Assembly: GCA_031553935.1 (NCBI GenBank)
Contig: JAVBKS010000008.1
Span: 1-6,642 of the forward strand
Direction: 5' to 3'
Length of the DNA stretch: 6,642 nucleotides
Source of the DNA: JAISDD01 sp031553935
GTDB lineage: Bacteria; Bacillota; Syntrophomonadia; Syntrophomonadales; Syntrophomonadaceae
The translations under genes were made by a program, and so were the position numbers. Under the pieces are notes generated by a model that saw only the letters and a list, made by a program, of their open reading frames with translations, did no database searches and had not been told where the DNA came from. Shown here one piece after another: positions 1 to 6,280 of this stretch; within the stretch, counting starts at the first letter, position 1, and each line of letters opens with the position of its first letter.

Positions 1-172
1 AGTATAGATCATTATTGAAGATTTTTAAGCTCGTAATTTTTTCAGAAGGTAATTCCAGTTTGGTAACCTTAACGGCTGGTTTCTCAGTCTTAGATGAGAT
101 TATCAGGTGCGAAGCGATTAGAGCTACAATAAAAATTGAAATGCTTAGTATCAAAGCTAGTCTTTTTTTCAT
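1..172 (-). CDS. Unidentified membrane-anchored protein, N-terminal part, cut by left window edge (copy A of a duplicated gene)
   Basis: An ATG at 170-172 opens a minus-strand frame with no stop up to the left edge, giving 57 complete codons. The start is supported by a GGAGA ribosome binding site 9 nt upstream. The protein begins with MKKR, then a hydrophobic segment at about residues 5-26 that looks like a signal anchor or uncleaved signal peptide, then a polar stretch containing KTEKPAVKVTKLELPSEKI, which would lie outside the membrane if the positive-inside rule holds. I do not recognise the family. It is clearly paralogous to the short ORF at 1486-1635: MKKRxLxL matches MNKRxLVL, SISIF matches SMSIF, ALIA is shared, and SSKTEKPAVKVT matches LSKSEKPAIKVT. 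It lies 57 nt downstream of the OFA transporter and may be cotranscribed with it. What the missing C-terminal part contains decides its identity. Confidence is good that it is a gene and nil for function. Confidence 0.7.
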   Translation of the reverse strand, partial: MKKRLALILSISIFIVALIASHLIISSKTEKPAVKVTKLELPSEKITSLKIFNNDLY

Positions 173-181
173 TTTATTCTA

Positions 182-186
182 TCTCC
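182..186 (-). promoter_or_regulatory. Ribosome binding site of copy A
   Basis: GGAGA on the minus strand, 9 nt before the ATG at 172. It fixes the start of the truncated left-edge gene. The bases around it (GGAGAT...AATAAAATG) resemble the same region of copy B (GGAGAT...GAAAAATG), so the duplication appears to include the leader. Confidence 0.65.
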
Positions 187-229
187 AATCAGTTTAATTG
201 CATTTATATTATTTTTTTGGGCATGCCAA

Positions 230-1462
230 TTATTTGCTAAGCTCGTGATTTGGTCTGGGTGGTTTTAATAATAGTGTTAAGCCTAATCCTATCAGGTTCA
301 ATGAACCTCCAATAATCAGGGGAACCGTACTTATTTGACCAATTTCACTACTTTTCATTAGATCATAAAGCATTGGCCCTACAATAGCCCCTATCCCATA
401 TGCAACGAAAATCGTGCCATAATTTACGCCATAGTTTCTGAGTCCATAATAATCGGCGCTCAGCGATGGAAAAACTGCCAAAAATCCACCGAAACAAAAA
501 CCGATCAAGGATATTCCGATTAGAATAATGAGCCCGGTCATTAATTTTAAAGAAAACATCGTCAAACCACAAATGAGAAAAATTATCATTAGAGTTTGAG
601 TTCTTCCTAAACGATCAGATGCTCCTCCCCAGATTACTCTGCCAGCAGCATTAAACAAAGCGACAATCATGACTGCCAAAGAAGCTATACTTGCATCTAA
701 ACCCTGAATAACAGCTATGGGAAGAGCGTTGGCAATTATCATAAAGCCGGAAGCAGTTCCGAAAATAAATAAAATGCATATAATATAAAACTGTGGAGTC
801 CTAAGCATCTCGCCCCATTCATAATCCTTAGAAAAATCGTATGAATTTCTGCCAGATGATGGCGATGTATTAATTATTTCAGCCATCCAATTAGGTGGCG
901 GATTTTTTAAGATTTGAGCACCCATGACAACAAATATTGCGTATATCAATCCCAGATAGGCAAAGGAGTTCATCAAACCAACATAGCCCATAAGCATTTT
1001 TGCTATAGGGGTAAAAACCATACCACCCAATCCAAATCCGGCCAAGGCCACTCCCGAAATCAATCCTTTTTTATCCGGGAACCATTTTATGCAAGTTGCC
1101 AACGGGCATACATATGCTGTTCCGATGCCTATGCCGCCGATAACCCCATAAGTCAGCCACAGCATTCCCATGGAAGTAACTTGGCTAGCTAAGATTAAAC
1201 CAAGTCCATATAATAATCCCCCAACAGTTGCTACCCAGCGCGGGCCAATTCTGTCTTGTATTTTACCCGCTAAAATGGTTGAAGCTGCAAAAAAGAATAC
1301 CATAATAGAAAAAGTAAAACTGGTAGGTGCAGCTGCCCACCCCCATTGTTCCATCAATGGACCCTTAAACAAGCTCCATATAAAGACAGTACCTATACAG
1401 ATTTGGATCATTAATGCCCCGAAAACTATAAACCATCGATTCGGGATTTTCTTTTCGGTCAA
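230..1462 (-). CDS. OFA-family (oxalate/formate antiporter-like) MFS transporter
   Basis: A 410-residue polytopic inner-membrane transporter, full length for the family, with about 12 membrane segments in two halves and a cytoplasmic loop at about residues 185-222. The OFA type is shown by the N-terminus (IPNRWFIVFGALMIQICIG, residues 6-24), by KWFPDKKGLISGVALAGFGLG at about 126-146 and by NYGVNYGTIFVAYGIG at 343-358. MFS motif A-like loops are GKIQDRIGPRW (66-76) and GGASDRLGRTQ (279-289), as expected after TM2 and TM8. Characterised relatives move small carboxylates such as oxalate, formate or pyruvate, but the substrate here cannot be read from sequence. Arg275 in TM8 is in about the position of the oxalate-binding arginine of OxlT, while the TM11 region (350-363) has no lysine, which argues against oxalate. 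The start is TTG at 1460-1462 behind a strong AAGGGG site; the next in-frame Met is residue 18, inside TM1. It lies between two paralogous small ORFs. Confidence 0.92.
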   Translation of the reverse strand: MTEKKIPNRWFIVFGALMIQICIGTVFIWSLFKGPLMEQWGWAAAPTSFTFSIMVFFFAASTILAGKIQDRIGPRWVATVGGLLYGLGLILASQVTSMGMLWLTYGVIGGIGIGTAYVCPLATCIKWFPDKKGLISGVALAGFGLGGMVFTPIAKMLMGYVGLMNSFAYLGLIYAIFVVMGAQILKNPPPNWMAEIINTSPSSGRNSYDFSKDYEWGEMLRTPQFYIICILFIFGTASGFMIIANALPIAVIQGLDASIASLAVMIVALFNAAGRVIWGGASDRLGRTQTLMIIFLICGLTMFSLKLMTGLIILIGISLIGFCFGGFLAVFPSLSADYYGLRNYGVNYGTIFVAYGIGAIVGPMLYDLMKSSEIGQISTVPLIIGGSLNLIGLGLTLLLKPPRPNHELSK

Positions 1463-1467
1463 ACTCT

Positions 1468-1475
1468 CACCCCTT
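1468..1475 (-). promoter_or_regulatory. Ribosome binding site supporting the TTG start of the transporter
   Basis: Minus-strand AAGGGGTG, with the AAGGGG core 7 nt before TTG (1460-1462). No ATG or GTG lies suitably placed in frame, so this site is what justifies the TTG initiation codon. Confidence 0.65.
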
Positions 1476-1485
1476 GTCTTTTTTT

Positions 1486-1635
1486 CTATAATAATACGAG
1501 ATTATCCGGTTCATAGCTACTTGTAACCTTTATGGCCGGTTTCTCGCTCTTAGATAATATTATTAGGTATATTGCGATTAGAGCTTCAACAAAAATTGAC
1601 ATACTAAGCGCCAAAACTAGGTTTCTTTTGTTCAT
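1486..1635 (-). CDS. Unidentified 49-residue membrane-anchored protein (copy B; small protein or truncated paralogue)
   Basis: A 49-codon ORF starting at ATG 1633-1635 with an AAGGAGA site 8 nt upstream. An ATG three codons earlier (1642-1644) directly abuts the ribosome binding site and is unlikely to be used. Residues 1-4 (MNKR) are basic, about 5-27 form one membrane helix, and the remainder (SKSEKPAIKVT then a short polar tail ending NLVLL) would lie outside the membrane. It is paralogous to copy A at the left edge. Similarity runs over about the first 37 codons and extends to DNA level (roughly 70% by hand alignment), with conserved-type substitutions, then disappears after KVT. Copy A continues, whereas this copy stops 12 codons later, 23 nt before the transporter start. 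It may be a genuine small protein, or the remnant of a longer gene truncated by rearrangement near the transporter. No function is assignable. Confidence 0.6.
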   Translation of the reverse strand: MNKRNLVLALSMSIFVEALIAIYLIILSKSEKPAIKVTSSYEPDNLVLL

Positions 1636-1695
1636 TTTTCGCATCTCCTTGGAAAGAGATAAAAACAATTTAAGTAAAAGGGGGTGAAAGTTATT
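1636..1695 (-). other. 60-nt gap between the RDD gene and the small ORF; no terminator seen
   Basis: This is the longest noncoding stretch in the window. Its 3' part holds the copy B ribosome binding site and hairpin. The remainder (CTTTCACCCCCTTTTACTTAAATTGTTTTT on the transcribed strand, in two halves) has neither a GC-rich stem with a T-run nor a convincing -35/-10 pair. Read-through from the RDD gene into the small ORF and transporter is therefore possible but not shown. Confidence 0.35.
1643..1660 (-). promoter_or_regulatory. Ribosome binding site of copy B inside a small hairpin
   Basis: Read on the minus strand, ATCTCTT-TCCA-AGGAGAT can fold into a 7-bp stem (including one T-G pair) with a 4-nt loop. 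Most of the AAGGAGA ribosome binding site (1644-1650) forms the 3' arm. The ATG follows 8 nt after that site. The site itself is well supported. That the hairpin limits translation is only a possibility, because the stem is short and weak. Confidence 0.4.
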
Positions 1696-2412
1696 CTATG
1701 TATGTAGCAGCGATTGCAAGAAATCCCGGGCTTGGGTATCCGCCTCTTTTACTATTCCATACTTGAGTTCAAAGTACTCTAGATATCTTTTCAGTAATTC
1801 TTCACGTTTAGCCCTTGTTAATTCTTGTTCGCGCAGAAAGAAATCATGCAATACTTGCATTTCTTCGGGGGTAAGCTGAAGGGTGGAATAATTTTTGCTT
1901 GCTTGGGAATTGTCACTTCGCTTAGCTACTTTTACGTTTTTTTCGAAGACCACCATAGTACCGGCAACCAGGTCTCCAATCCTGCGCTCCTGAGGATGAA
2001 AAAATATGAATAGAAAACCCAAGAAATATGATCCCGGCAACATATCAATGATACGCAGAATATTTCTCATGATAATTGCTGTTTTCGTGGGCATAGCCCC
2101 ATTAGTTTGCAAAACCCGCAAACCAATAATTTTTTTTCCAGGGGTTTGTGCTCCCATTGTTATTTCGAAAAAGAGGAAATATAGCAATTGTATAAAAAAG
2201 TAATATAGAATGAGTATTGCACTCCCAAAATTAATACCACTATTATTCAAGCCGGGTTCAAGAGAATTAATGGCTATCGCCAGCACTGCAACGGAGGCTA
2301 TAATGATAAGATAGTCCAAAGAAAATGCTAAAAACCTAGAGCCTATACCTGCAGTCTGAAAAGGGAGACTAACTCCTTCTGGGGTAATAATTTCAACCCT
2401 GCCCTGTTTCAT
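1696..2412 (-). CDS. RDD-family membrane protein with a C-terminal cytoplasmic helical tail
   Basis: A 238-residue protein of the RDD family. The family residues are visible: Arg26 and Asp33 in SRFLAFSLDY at the start of TM1, the TPGKKIIGLRV loop at 90-100, RNILRIIDMLP at 116-126 with its Asp at 123, and RRIGDLVAGT at 143-152 with Asp147. There are three or four membrane segments at about 27-49, 62-84 and 122-138. After residue 160 comes a charged, mostly helical soluble tail (LTPEEMQVLHDFFLREQEL and onward to 238), a common extension in RDD proteins of MoxR/DUF58 clusters. Some other RDD proteins have been linked to ion transport, but no transport role is shown for this type. The ATG at 2410-2412 directly follows the DUF58 stop codon (TAAATG), with a GAGAGGG site 5 nt upstream inside the end of that gene, so translation is probably coupled. 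It is the last gene of the cluster before a 60-nt gap. Confidence 0.88.
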   Translation of the reverse strand: MKQGRVEIITPEGVSLPFQTAGIGSRFLAFSLDYLIIIASVAVLAIAINSLEPGLNNSGINFGSAILILYYFFIQLLYFLFFEITMGAQTPGKKIIGLRVLQTNGAMPTKTAIIMRNILRIIDMLPGSYFLGFLFIFFHPQERRIGDLVAGTMVVFEKNVKVAKRSDNSQASKNYSTLQLTPEEMQVLHDFFLREQELTRAKREELLKRYLEYFELKYGIVKEADTQARDFLQSLLHT

Positions 2413-3708
2413 TTAAACCCTCTCTTTTACTTCGAAGTAGGCATGGACACTAGCTGAGGCTAATTTTCCTGCTTCGACACTAACGACTTCAACGCCACTG
2501 CGAAGTAAATTCGCTACCATATTTTTATGCTGCCCTCTTCTTAGCAAGGCAGCGGCTTTATTGAATATCGATTCCAGATCATTTGGCCACCTGTTGATCC
2601 ATTTCAGGGTCCCTTGTGATTCAATTGCTAATAATAGTACGAGATGCATTTTTCGTAAGTTTGTAAAAGCACGCCAGGTCCAGCTATCATTTACAATTCC
2701 GCCGATCTCTGAAACCACGCATACCATTCCTCTCTTGCGCATGTGAACTCCTAAGTACTTAGCAACGTTCAAATAGTTAGTTTCCTTCCTCATTGGCTGA
2801 GATGCAGCCAAGGCTTGCAATACTGTGCTTAGCTGCTGCTTTCCGGAACGAGGATGAATGACCTTCTGAATGGTATCGGCTGCAATAATCAGGCCTACTT
2901 GGTCACCATTATCAATAGCAGCTTGAGTCAAGGCCAGTACAGCTGAGATTCCGTGTTCGAATGCCCTTTTTCCATCTGTATGGATCAGCATTCGGCGACC
3001 GGCATCAAGTACCAGCCATATGATCTGATTCTTCTCCACTTCAAAGACATTGGAATAGAGTTTATTATTCTTAGCACTTACTCGCCAGTTTATTCTTTTT
3101 TGCTCGTCTCCAACAACATACTCGCGCACTTGACTGAAATCAGTTCCCGCCCTTAACACCCGATGTTTTGAATACATTGAATCCGATTGCAACAATGAGG
3201 TTATGCCTCTCATTTTCTGTAAGAATAATAAATCAGGAATTACCTCAACCTGGCCTGTTTCTTCTACTTTCCAAGTGCGCTTGACTAAACCCCAGGGACT
3301 TAAAACTTCAACGAATATAGCGCCAAATTCGTGAGCGCCTCGTTGCTTAGGCAATATTTCGTATTCAGATAACTTTTCTTGGCCGGCAGGTACATACCAT
3401 GATAGTAAGGGAGCTTCAGCAAAACCATTAGGGGGGGTGTCTCGGCAGGCACCCACAATATCTAATAATGAGTCATTTGTTATTTTTATGAAAACCCTCT
3501 GCTGCCTTAACTGCCAAACATCTTCGATATCTCTATTTATTATGATTTCCTGGGAGCCAGGGGTGTTATTAAAGTCGATTAATATTACCGTAAGTACTAA
3601 TGAATTACCGATGATAAAAACTCCTAGGGGATCAAAATGCAATGCGGCAATAATAAAGAATGGCAGTATCGCTAGTATGAATAGCGAACCACGAACCGTT
3701 AATACCAT
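2413..3708 (-). CDS. DUF58 protein, vWA-like MoxR partner
   Basis: A 431-residue protein from the preferred start. Two hydrophobic segments at about residues 6-24 and 27-45 form an N-terminal membrane hairpin, followed by a beta-rich region to about 165. The diagnostic DUF58 block is REYVVGDEQKRINWRVSAK at 195-213, with the conserved GD and R-x-x-W pattern. A vWA-like domain follows, starting at WLVLDAGRRM (231-240). The MIDAS-type DxSxS is replaced by DAGRR, a form I know from many DUF58 proteins, so canonical metal binding is doubtful. GDQVGLII (268-275) is a further vWA-fold strand. Family knowledge suggests it is a substrate or partner of the adjacent MoxR ATPase. Start choice: an ATG at 3730-3732 overlaps the MoxR stop by 4 nt (ATGA) but has no visible ribosome binding site. 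The ATG at 3706-3708 has AAGGG 7 nt upstream and yields a typical MVLTVRG N-terminus, so I prefer it; the longer form would add 8 residues. Confidence 0.9.
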   Translation of the reverse strand: MVLTVRGSLFILAILPFFIIAALHFDPLGVFIIGNSLVLTVILIDFNNTPGSQEIIINRDIEDVWQLRQQRVFIKITNDSLLDIVGACRDTPPNGFAEAPLLSWYVPAGQEKLSEYEILPKQRGAHEFGAIFVEVLSPWGLVKRTWKVEETGQVEVIPDLLFLQKMRGITSLLQSDSMYSKHRVLRAGTDFSQVREYVVGDEQKRINWRVSAKNNKLYSNVFEVEKNQIIWLVLDAGRRMLIHTDGKRAFEHGISAVLALTQAAIDNGDQVGLIIAADTIQKVIHPRSGKQQLSTVLQALAASQPMRKETNYLNVAKYLGVHMRKRGMVCVVSEIGGIVNDSWTWRAFTNLRKMHLVLLLAIESQGTLKWINRWPNDLESIFNKAAALLRRGQHKNMVANLLRSGVEVVSVEAGKLASASVHAYFEVKERV

Positions 3709-3715
3709 TTTGTTT

Positions 3716-3720
3716 CCCTT
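3716..3720 (-). promoter_or_regulatory. Ribosome binding site deciding the DUF58 start
   Basis: Minus-strand AAGGG within AAAAAGGGAAACAAAATG, 7 nt before the ATG at 3708. The upstream alternative ATG at 3732 is preceded by GCGGTTCCCAG, which has no purine-rich site, so the internal start is favoured. Confidence 0.5.
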
Positions 3721-3728
3721 TTTAAATA

Positions 3729-4673
3729 TCATCTGGGAACCGCCGTATTATTCAAAATATCACTTATTACTCGGTCGGTAGTAATACCTTCCATTTCTGC
3801 ATCGGGTAATAACAATAGCCTATGTCTGATAACAGGATGAATAATATCTTCAATGTCCTCAGGTATTACATAATCGCGTCCGTTCATTGCCGCCCAAACT
3901 CGCGATGCCGATGCTAATGATATCGCTGCCCTAGGGCTGGCGCCCAGTATCAAAAATCTATGATTTCTAGTGGCATCAATCAGATTAAAAATGTAATCTA
4001 AGATTCTATCTTGGACATGAATTTGTTTAATCTCTTCTTTTAGCAATTGCATTTGCTGAATTGTTACTACCGGCTTGACTCTATCTTTTAAATTAACATG
4101 GATATTTTGATTCAATACTTTCTCCAGTAAATCTCTCTCGCTGCTTTTTGCTGGATAGTTGATTATTATTTTCATCGTAAATCGGTCTAACTGCGATTCT
4201 GGCAGCGGGTAGGTCCCTTGGAATTCTAATGGATTTTGGGTGGCAATTACCATAAATGGTGCAGGTAAATCTAAGGTCTTGGCATCAATGGTAACCGTTT
4301 TTTCTTGCATGGCTTCTAACAGTGCTGCTTGGGTCTTAGGAGCAGTACGGTTTATCTCATCAGCCAAAACAATATTATTAAAAATGGGCCCTTTGCGGAT
4401 ATGGAATTCCCGGGAATTAAAATCAAAAATCGAACTCCCGGTAATATCTGTGGGCATCAAGTCTGGAGTAAATTGTATTCGGCTAAAACTGCCTTCGCAT
4501 AATATGGCAAATATTCTTGCCGCTAAGGTTTTTCCTAATCCCGGCACTCCTTCTAAAAGGATATGCCCTTCAACCAGCATACAGCAAATTATCAAATGCA
4601 ATAGTTCCCGTTGTCCTAACAAGGCCTTTTCAGCCTCTTCCGTCATTCTATCAACCCATTCTTTAATGCTCAA
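3729..4673 (-). CDS. MoxR-family AAA+ ATPase
   Basis: A 314-residue cytoplasmic AAA+ ATPase of the MoxR family, full length. Numbering is from the preferred start. The Walker A motif is GVPGLGKT (42-49), Walker B is IVLADEINR with Asp105 and Glu106, and QAALLEAMQE (115-124) is the typical MoxR helix. Sensor 1 is ATQNP with Asn147, LPESQLDRF (157-165) is highly conserved, and sensor 2 is GASPRA with Arg248 in a C-terminal helical lid. All catalytic residues are present, so it should hydrolyse ATP. MoxR proteins act as chaperone-like machines, often on vWA-containing partners, and the adjacent DUF58 gene is the obvious one. Start choice: GTG at 4689-4691 is possible and adds 6 residues. TTG at 4671-4673 has GAGGTGG 7 nt upstream, overlaps the DUF4350 stop by 11 nt and gives a typical MSIKEWVDRM N-terminus. 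The subfamily cannot be settled by eye. Confidence 0.95.
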   Translation of the reverse strand: MSIKEWVDRMTEEAEKALLGQRELLHLIICCMLVEGHILLEGVPGLGKTLAARIFAILCEGSFSRIQFTPDLMPTDITGSSIFDFNSREFHIRKGPIFNNIVLADEINRTAPKTQAALLEAMQEKTVTIDAKTLDLPAPFMVIATQNPLEFQGTYPLPESQLDRFTMKIIINYPAKSSERDLLEKVLNQNIHVNLKDRVKPVVTIQQMQLLKEEIKQIHVQDRILDYIFNLIDATRNHRFLILGASPRAAISLASASRVWAAMNGRDYVIPEDIEDIIHPVIRHRLLLLPDAEMEGITTDRVISDILNNTAVPR

Positions 4674-5673
4674 ATGTTTTCCACCTCTCACTAAACTTAC
4701 CCATTAATTGTGTTGCCTGTAGAAGGTCTTTTTCGTAAACTGTATCCTTGCCCAATGTGTAATGAATAAAATCTAAATCCTTTGCCATAGCAGGATACAG
4801 TATTTTCATCTGCTCGCTGAATCTATGCTGCTCATCTGTTTCACTAATACCTAGGTATAAAGCAATTTCTGCTCGAAATTGCTTGTATATCAATTGCAGT
4901 GATTCAAGATTATGCCTCTCTTTGTGAATGAGCCTTCCCAGAGCTAAAATGCTCTCATCTTCTTGAGGAACACTTTCCTTTTCGAATTCTGCTATACTTT
5001 GCCCGACATACCTGTTACGAGCACTTAGAAAGAAATAGATTCCTGCAAGCAGCTGCAGACCTATGAGCCATCCCGCGGCCGGGATTGTGCCCCAGAAGCT
5101 TTCCCGGTTCTCCATCAGTGGATCAAAGCTTGCATCTATTAATAGAATTCTTTCATCATGAAATTCTCGCAGAAGAGCACTTATTTTGACGGCATTATCA
5201 TCTTTGCGCAGCACTTGGTTAGTACAAATCTTCTCATCTGCAACCAAGCGGAGTATGCCATTCCCAAGAGGCAAATCAACATATTCGAGCTCACTTTTGA
5301 CATTTTTCCCAACATGTCGATTATATGCATCAGTCAATTCATCATCCTGCCAATGCTCAATATAGGGATTACCGAAAATCAGCAGGGCATGCCCTGATCT
5401 CACCCAATCAGCAAAGTCTGGGGCCCTATTGCTTACTAAGTTTTCGCTCGGAGCAATCCAGATCCCTACACCCTCCGTCTGATCAAGACTATTAACAACT
5501 TCGCTAACAAAGCCCAGTTCTTCTAATAGATAATAGAATCCTTTAGCACCATTCGGCTGAACTGAATCAAAGTCATAAGGCTTAACCGGCTCCGGCCTGT
5601 AAAATTCACTGATAATTACAATGCCTATAGCTAAGAGCAGAAAAAGAATCTTAATTATTCGATCATTTATCAT
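4663..5673 (-). CDS. DUF4350 membrane protein
   Basis: A 336-residue protein from the ATG at 5671-5673. It has an N-terminal membrane segment (about 6-23), then a domain at about 32-186 resembling the DUF4350 (glutamine-amidotransferase-like fold) family. That domain starts with YDFDSVQPNGAKGFYYLLEE, the usual segment in which an NPxG-like turn precedes a helix and 'LLEELGF'. WIAPSENL and HALLIFG follow as buried strands, and NQVLRKDDNAVKISALL (152-168) matches the family's 'N..L...DNA' block. A second membrane segment lies at about 201-217, followed by a charged, helical cytoplasmic tail. No amidotransferase catalytic Cys-His pair is apparent, so a binding or scaffolding role is more likely than enzymatic activity. 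A GTG at 5683-5685 could add 4 residues. I prefer the ATG because it gives the same 11-nt overlap as the neighbouring junctions, although neither has a strong ribosome binding site. The gene's 3' end overlaps MoxR. Confidence 0.85.
   Translation of the reverse strand: MINDRIIKILFLLLAIGIVIISEFYRPEPVKPYDFDSVQPNGAKGFYYLLEELGFVSEVVNSLDQTEGVGIWIAPSENLVSNRAPDFADWVRSGHALLIFGNPYIEHWQDDELTDAYNRHVGKNVKSELEYVDLPLGNGILRLVADEKICTNQVLRKDDNAVKISALLREFHDERILLIDASFDPLMENRESFWGTIPAAGWLIGLQLLAGIYFFLSARNRYVGQSIAEFEKESVPQEDESILALGRLIHKERHNLESLQLIYKQFRAEIALYLGISETDEQHRFSEQMKILYPAMAKDLDFIHYTLGKDTVYEKDLLQATQLMGKFSERWKTFEH
4681..4687 (-). promoter_or_regulatory. Ribosome binding site supporting the TTG start of MoxR
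   Basis: Minus-strand GAGGTGG, 7 nt before TTG at 4673, lying within the last codons of the DUF4350 gene. The competing GTG at 4691 lies just upstream of this site and has only a weak purine stretch (GGGTAAG) before it. Confidence 0.5.
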
Positions 5674-6280
5674 AGTTTTCAACACTTTTTAATACAACCT
5701 TGCCTTGCTTCAAGAAGCTGTTCCATTTCTTTTCGTCTACTAAAATTACATCATAACTAATCTTATAATAGCTCGCGAAGAAATCCTCCATTAAGTCCTT
5801 ATAAATAAAATCCGTTTTATCTAACTCTCTTAAGATACTTCGCCCCGTCCTAACACTATGGGAGTTAATAAACCGCTTTTCTTGCAAACGGGAAAGGACA
5901 GCGACGAATAAGCATATGCTAGCCTGCCTAAAGTTGCCTGCAGCAGCTTCAAGATATGATTTTTGCTCCCAATCAATACCGCTTGCTACTCTCGCCGGCA
6001 GCTTTCGGCTTAGATTTTTTCTCCGGAAATGGCGATAAACGCGCCACGCCATAATGAAAAAGAGAACAATAATTAGAGCCCAAACAAAATATCCGAAAAC
6101 TTTTATCTGGGTGAGGGTTGGCTGCGTTGATGTAAGCGGAGTGAGTAGTTTCTCGACATATTCTAGGGTCTTTTCCCAGAGCTCAGTCCATTTTTGAATA
6201 AGCCAAGGTGTTTGGGGATTAAACTCCGGACGAGAGAATATTTCGTTGGCAATTAACCTGATTTCTTCATCAGTCTTCAT
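5663..6280 (-). CDS. DUF4129 membrane protein
   Basis: A 205-residue protein with one membrane segment (about residues 62-80) separating an N-terminal region from a cytoplasmic C-terminal DUF4129-like domain. The N-terminus carries MKTDEEIRLIANEIFSRPEF, a pattern common at the start of this family. The C-terminal domain shows YLEAAAGNFRQASICLFVAV (108-127), a helical block in which small genes of this type usually read 'A....gdyreAlrlL', and then SVRTGRSILREL (142-153), matching the conserved 'grT.reyLreL' element. The orientation follows from the basic RVYRHFRRKNLSRK after the helix, which should be cytoplasmic. No enzymatic motif is visible. The frame is open further upstream to 6328, but that start would create a 59-nt overlap and an N-terminus unlike the family. 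The ATG at 6278-6280 gives an 11-nt overlap with the preceding gene. Its cluster position between the membrane protein and DUF4350 is typical. Confidence 0.82.
   Translation of the reverse strand: MKTDEEIRLIANEIFSRPEFNPQTPWLIQKWTELWEKTLEYVEKLLTPLTSTQPTLTQIKVFGYFVWALIIVLFFIMAWRVYRHFRRKNLSRKLPARVASGIDWEQKSYLEAAAGNFRQASICLFVAVLSRLQEKRFINSHSVRTGRSILRELDKTDFIYKDLMEDFFASYYKISYDVILVDEKKWNSFLKQGKVVLKSVENYDK

Noticed and set aside
205..230. Inverted repeat TTGG-CATGC-CCAA after the transporter, next to a run of seven T on the plus strand, as a possible terminator
   Set aside because: The stem is only 4 bp, and for minus-strand transcription the run after it is A, not T. It lies on the wrong side for a terminator of the transporter gene.
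363..572. Minus-strand 69-codon frame within the transporter gene
   Set aside because: It is an alternative frame fully inside the transporter coding sequence, with no independent support.
1476..1486. 11-nt match GAAAAAAAGAC shared between the end of copy B and the start of copy A, as a possible recombination junction
   Set aside because: It is low-complexity, mostly a run of A, and has no further matching flanks, so chance is the simpler explanation.
914..1526. Plus-strand open frames opposite the transporter (914-1192 and 1170-1526)
   Set aside because: They are antisense to a well-conserved transporter, have no ribosome binding sites or family-like composition, and arise from its codon pattern.
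3431..3437. Seven-G run inside the DUF58 gene as a possible phase-variable tract
   Set aside because: The reading frame is intact through it, the tract is short for slippage switching, and it encodes an unremarkable Thr-Pro-Pro stretch.
4240..4707. A 155-codon plus-strand frame opposite MoxR
   Set aside because: It lies entirely antisense to the conserved Walker and sensor regions, and its translation shows no recognisable domain. It is a shadow of the real gene.
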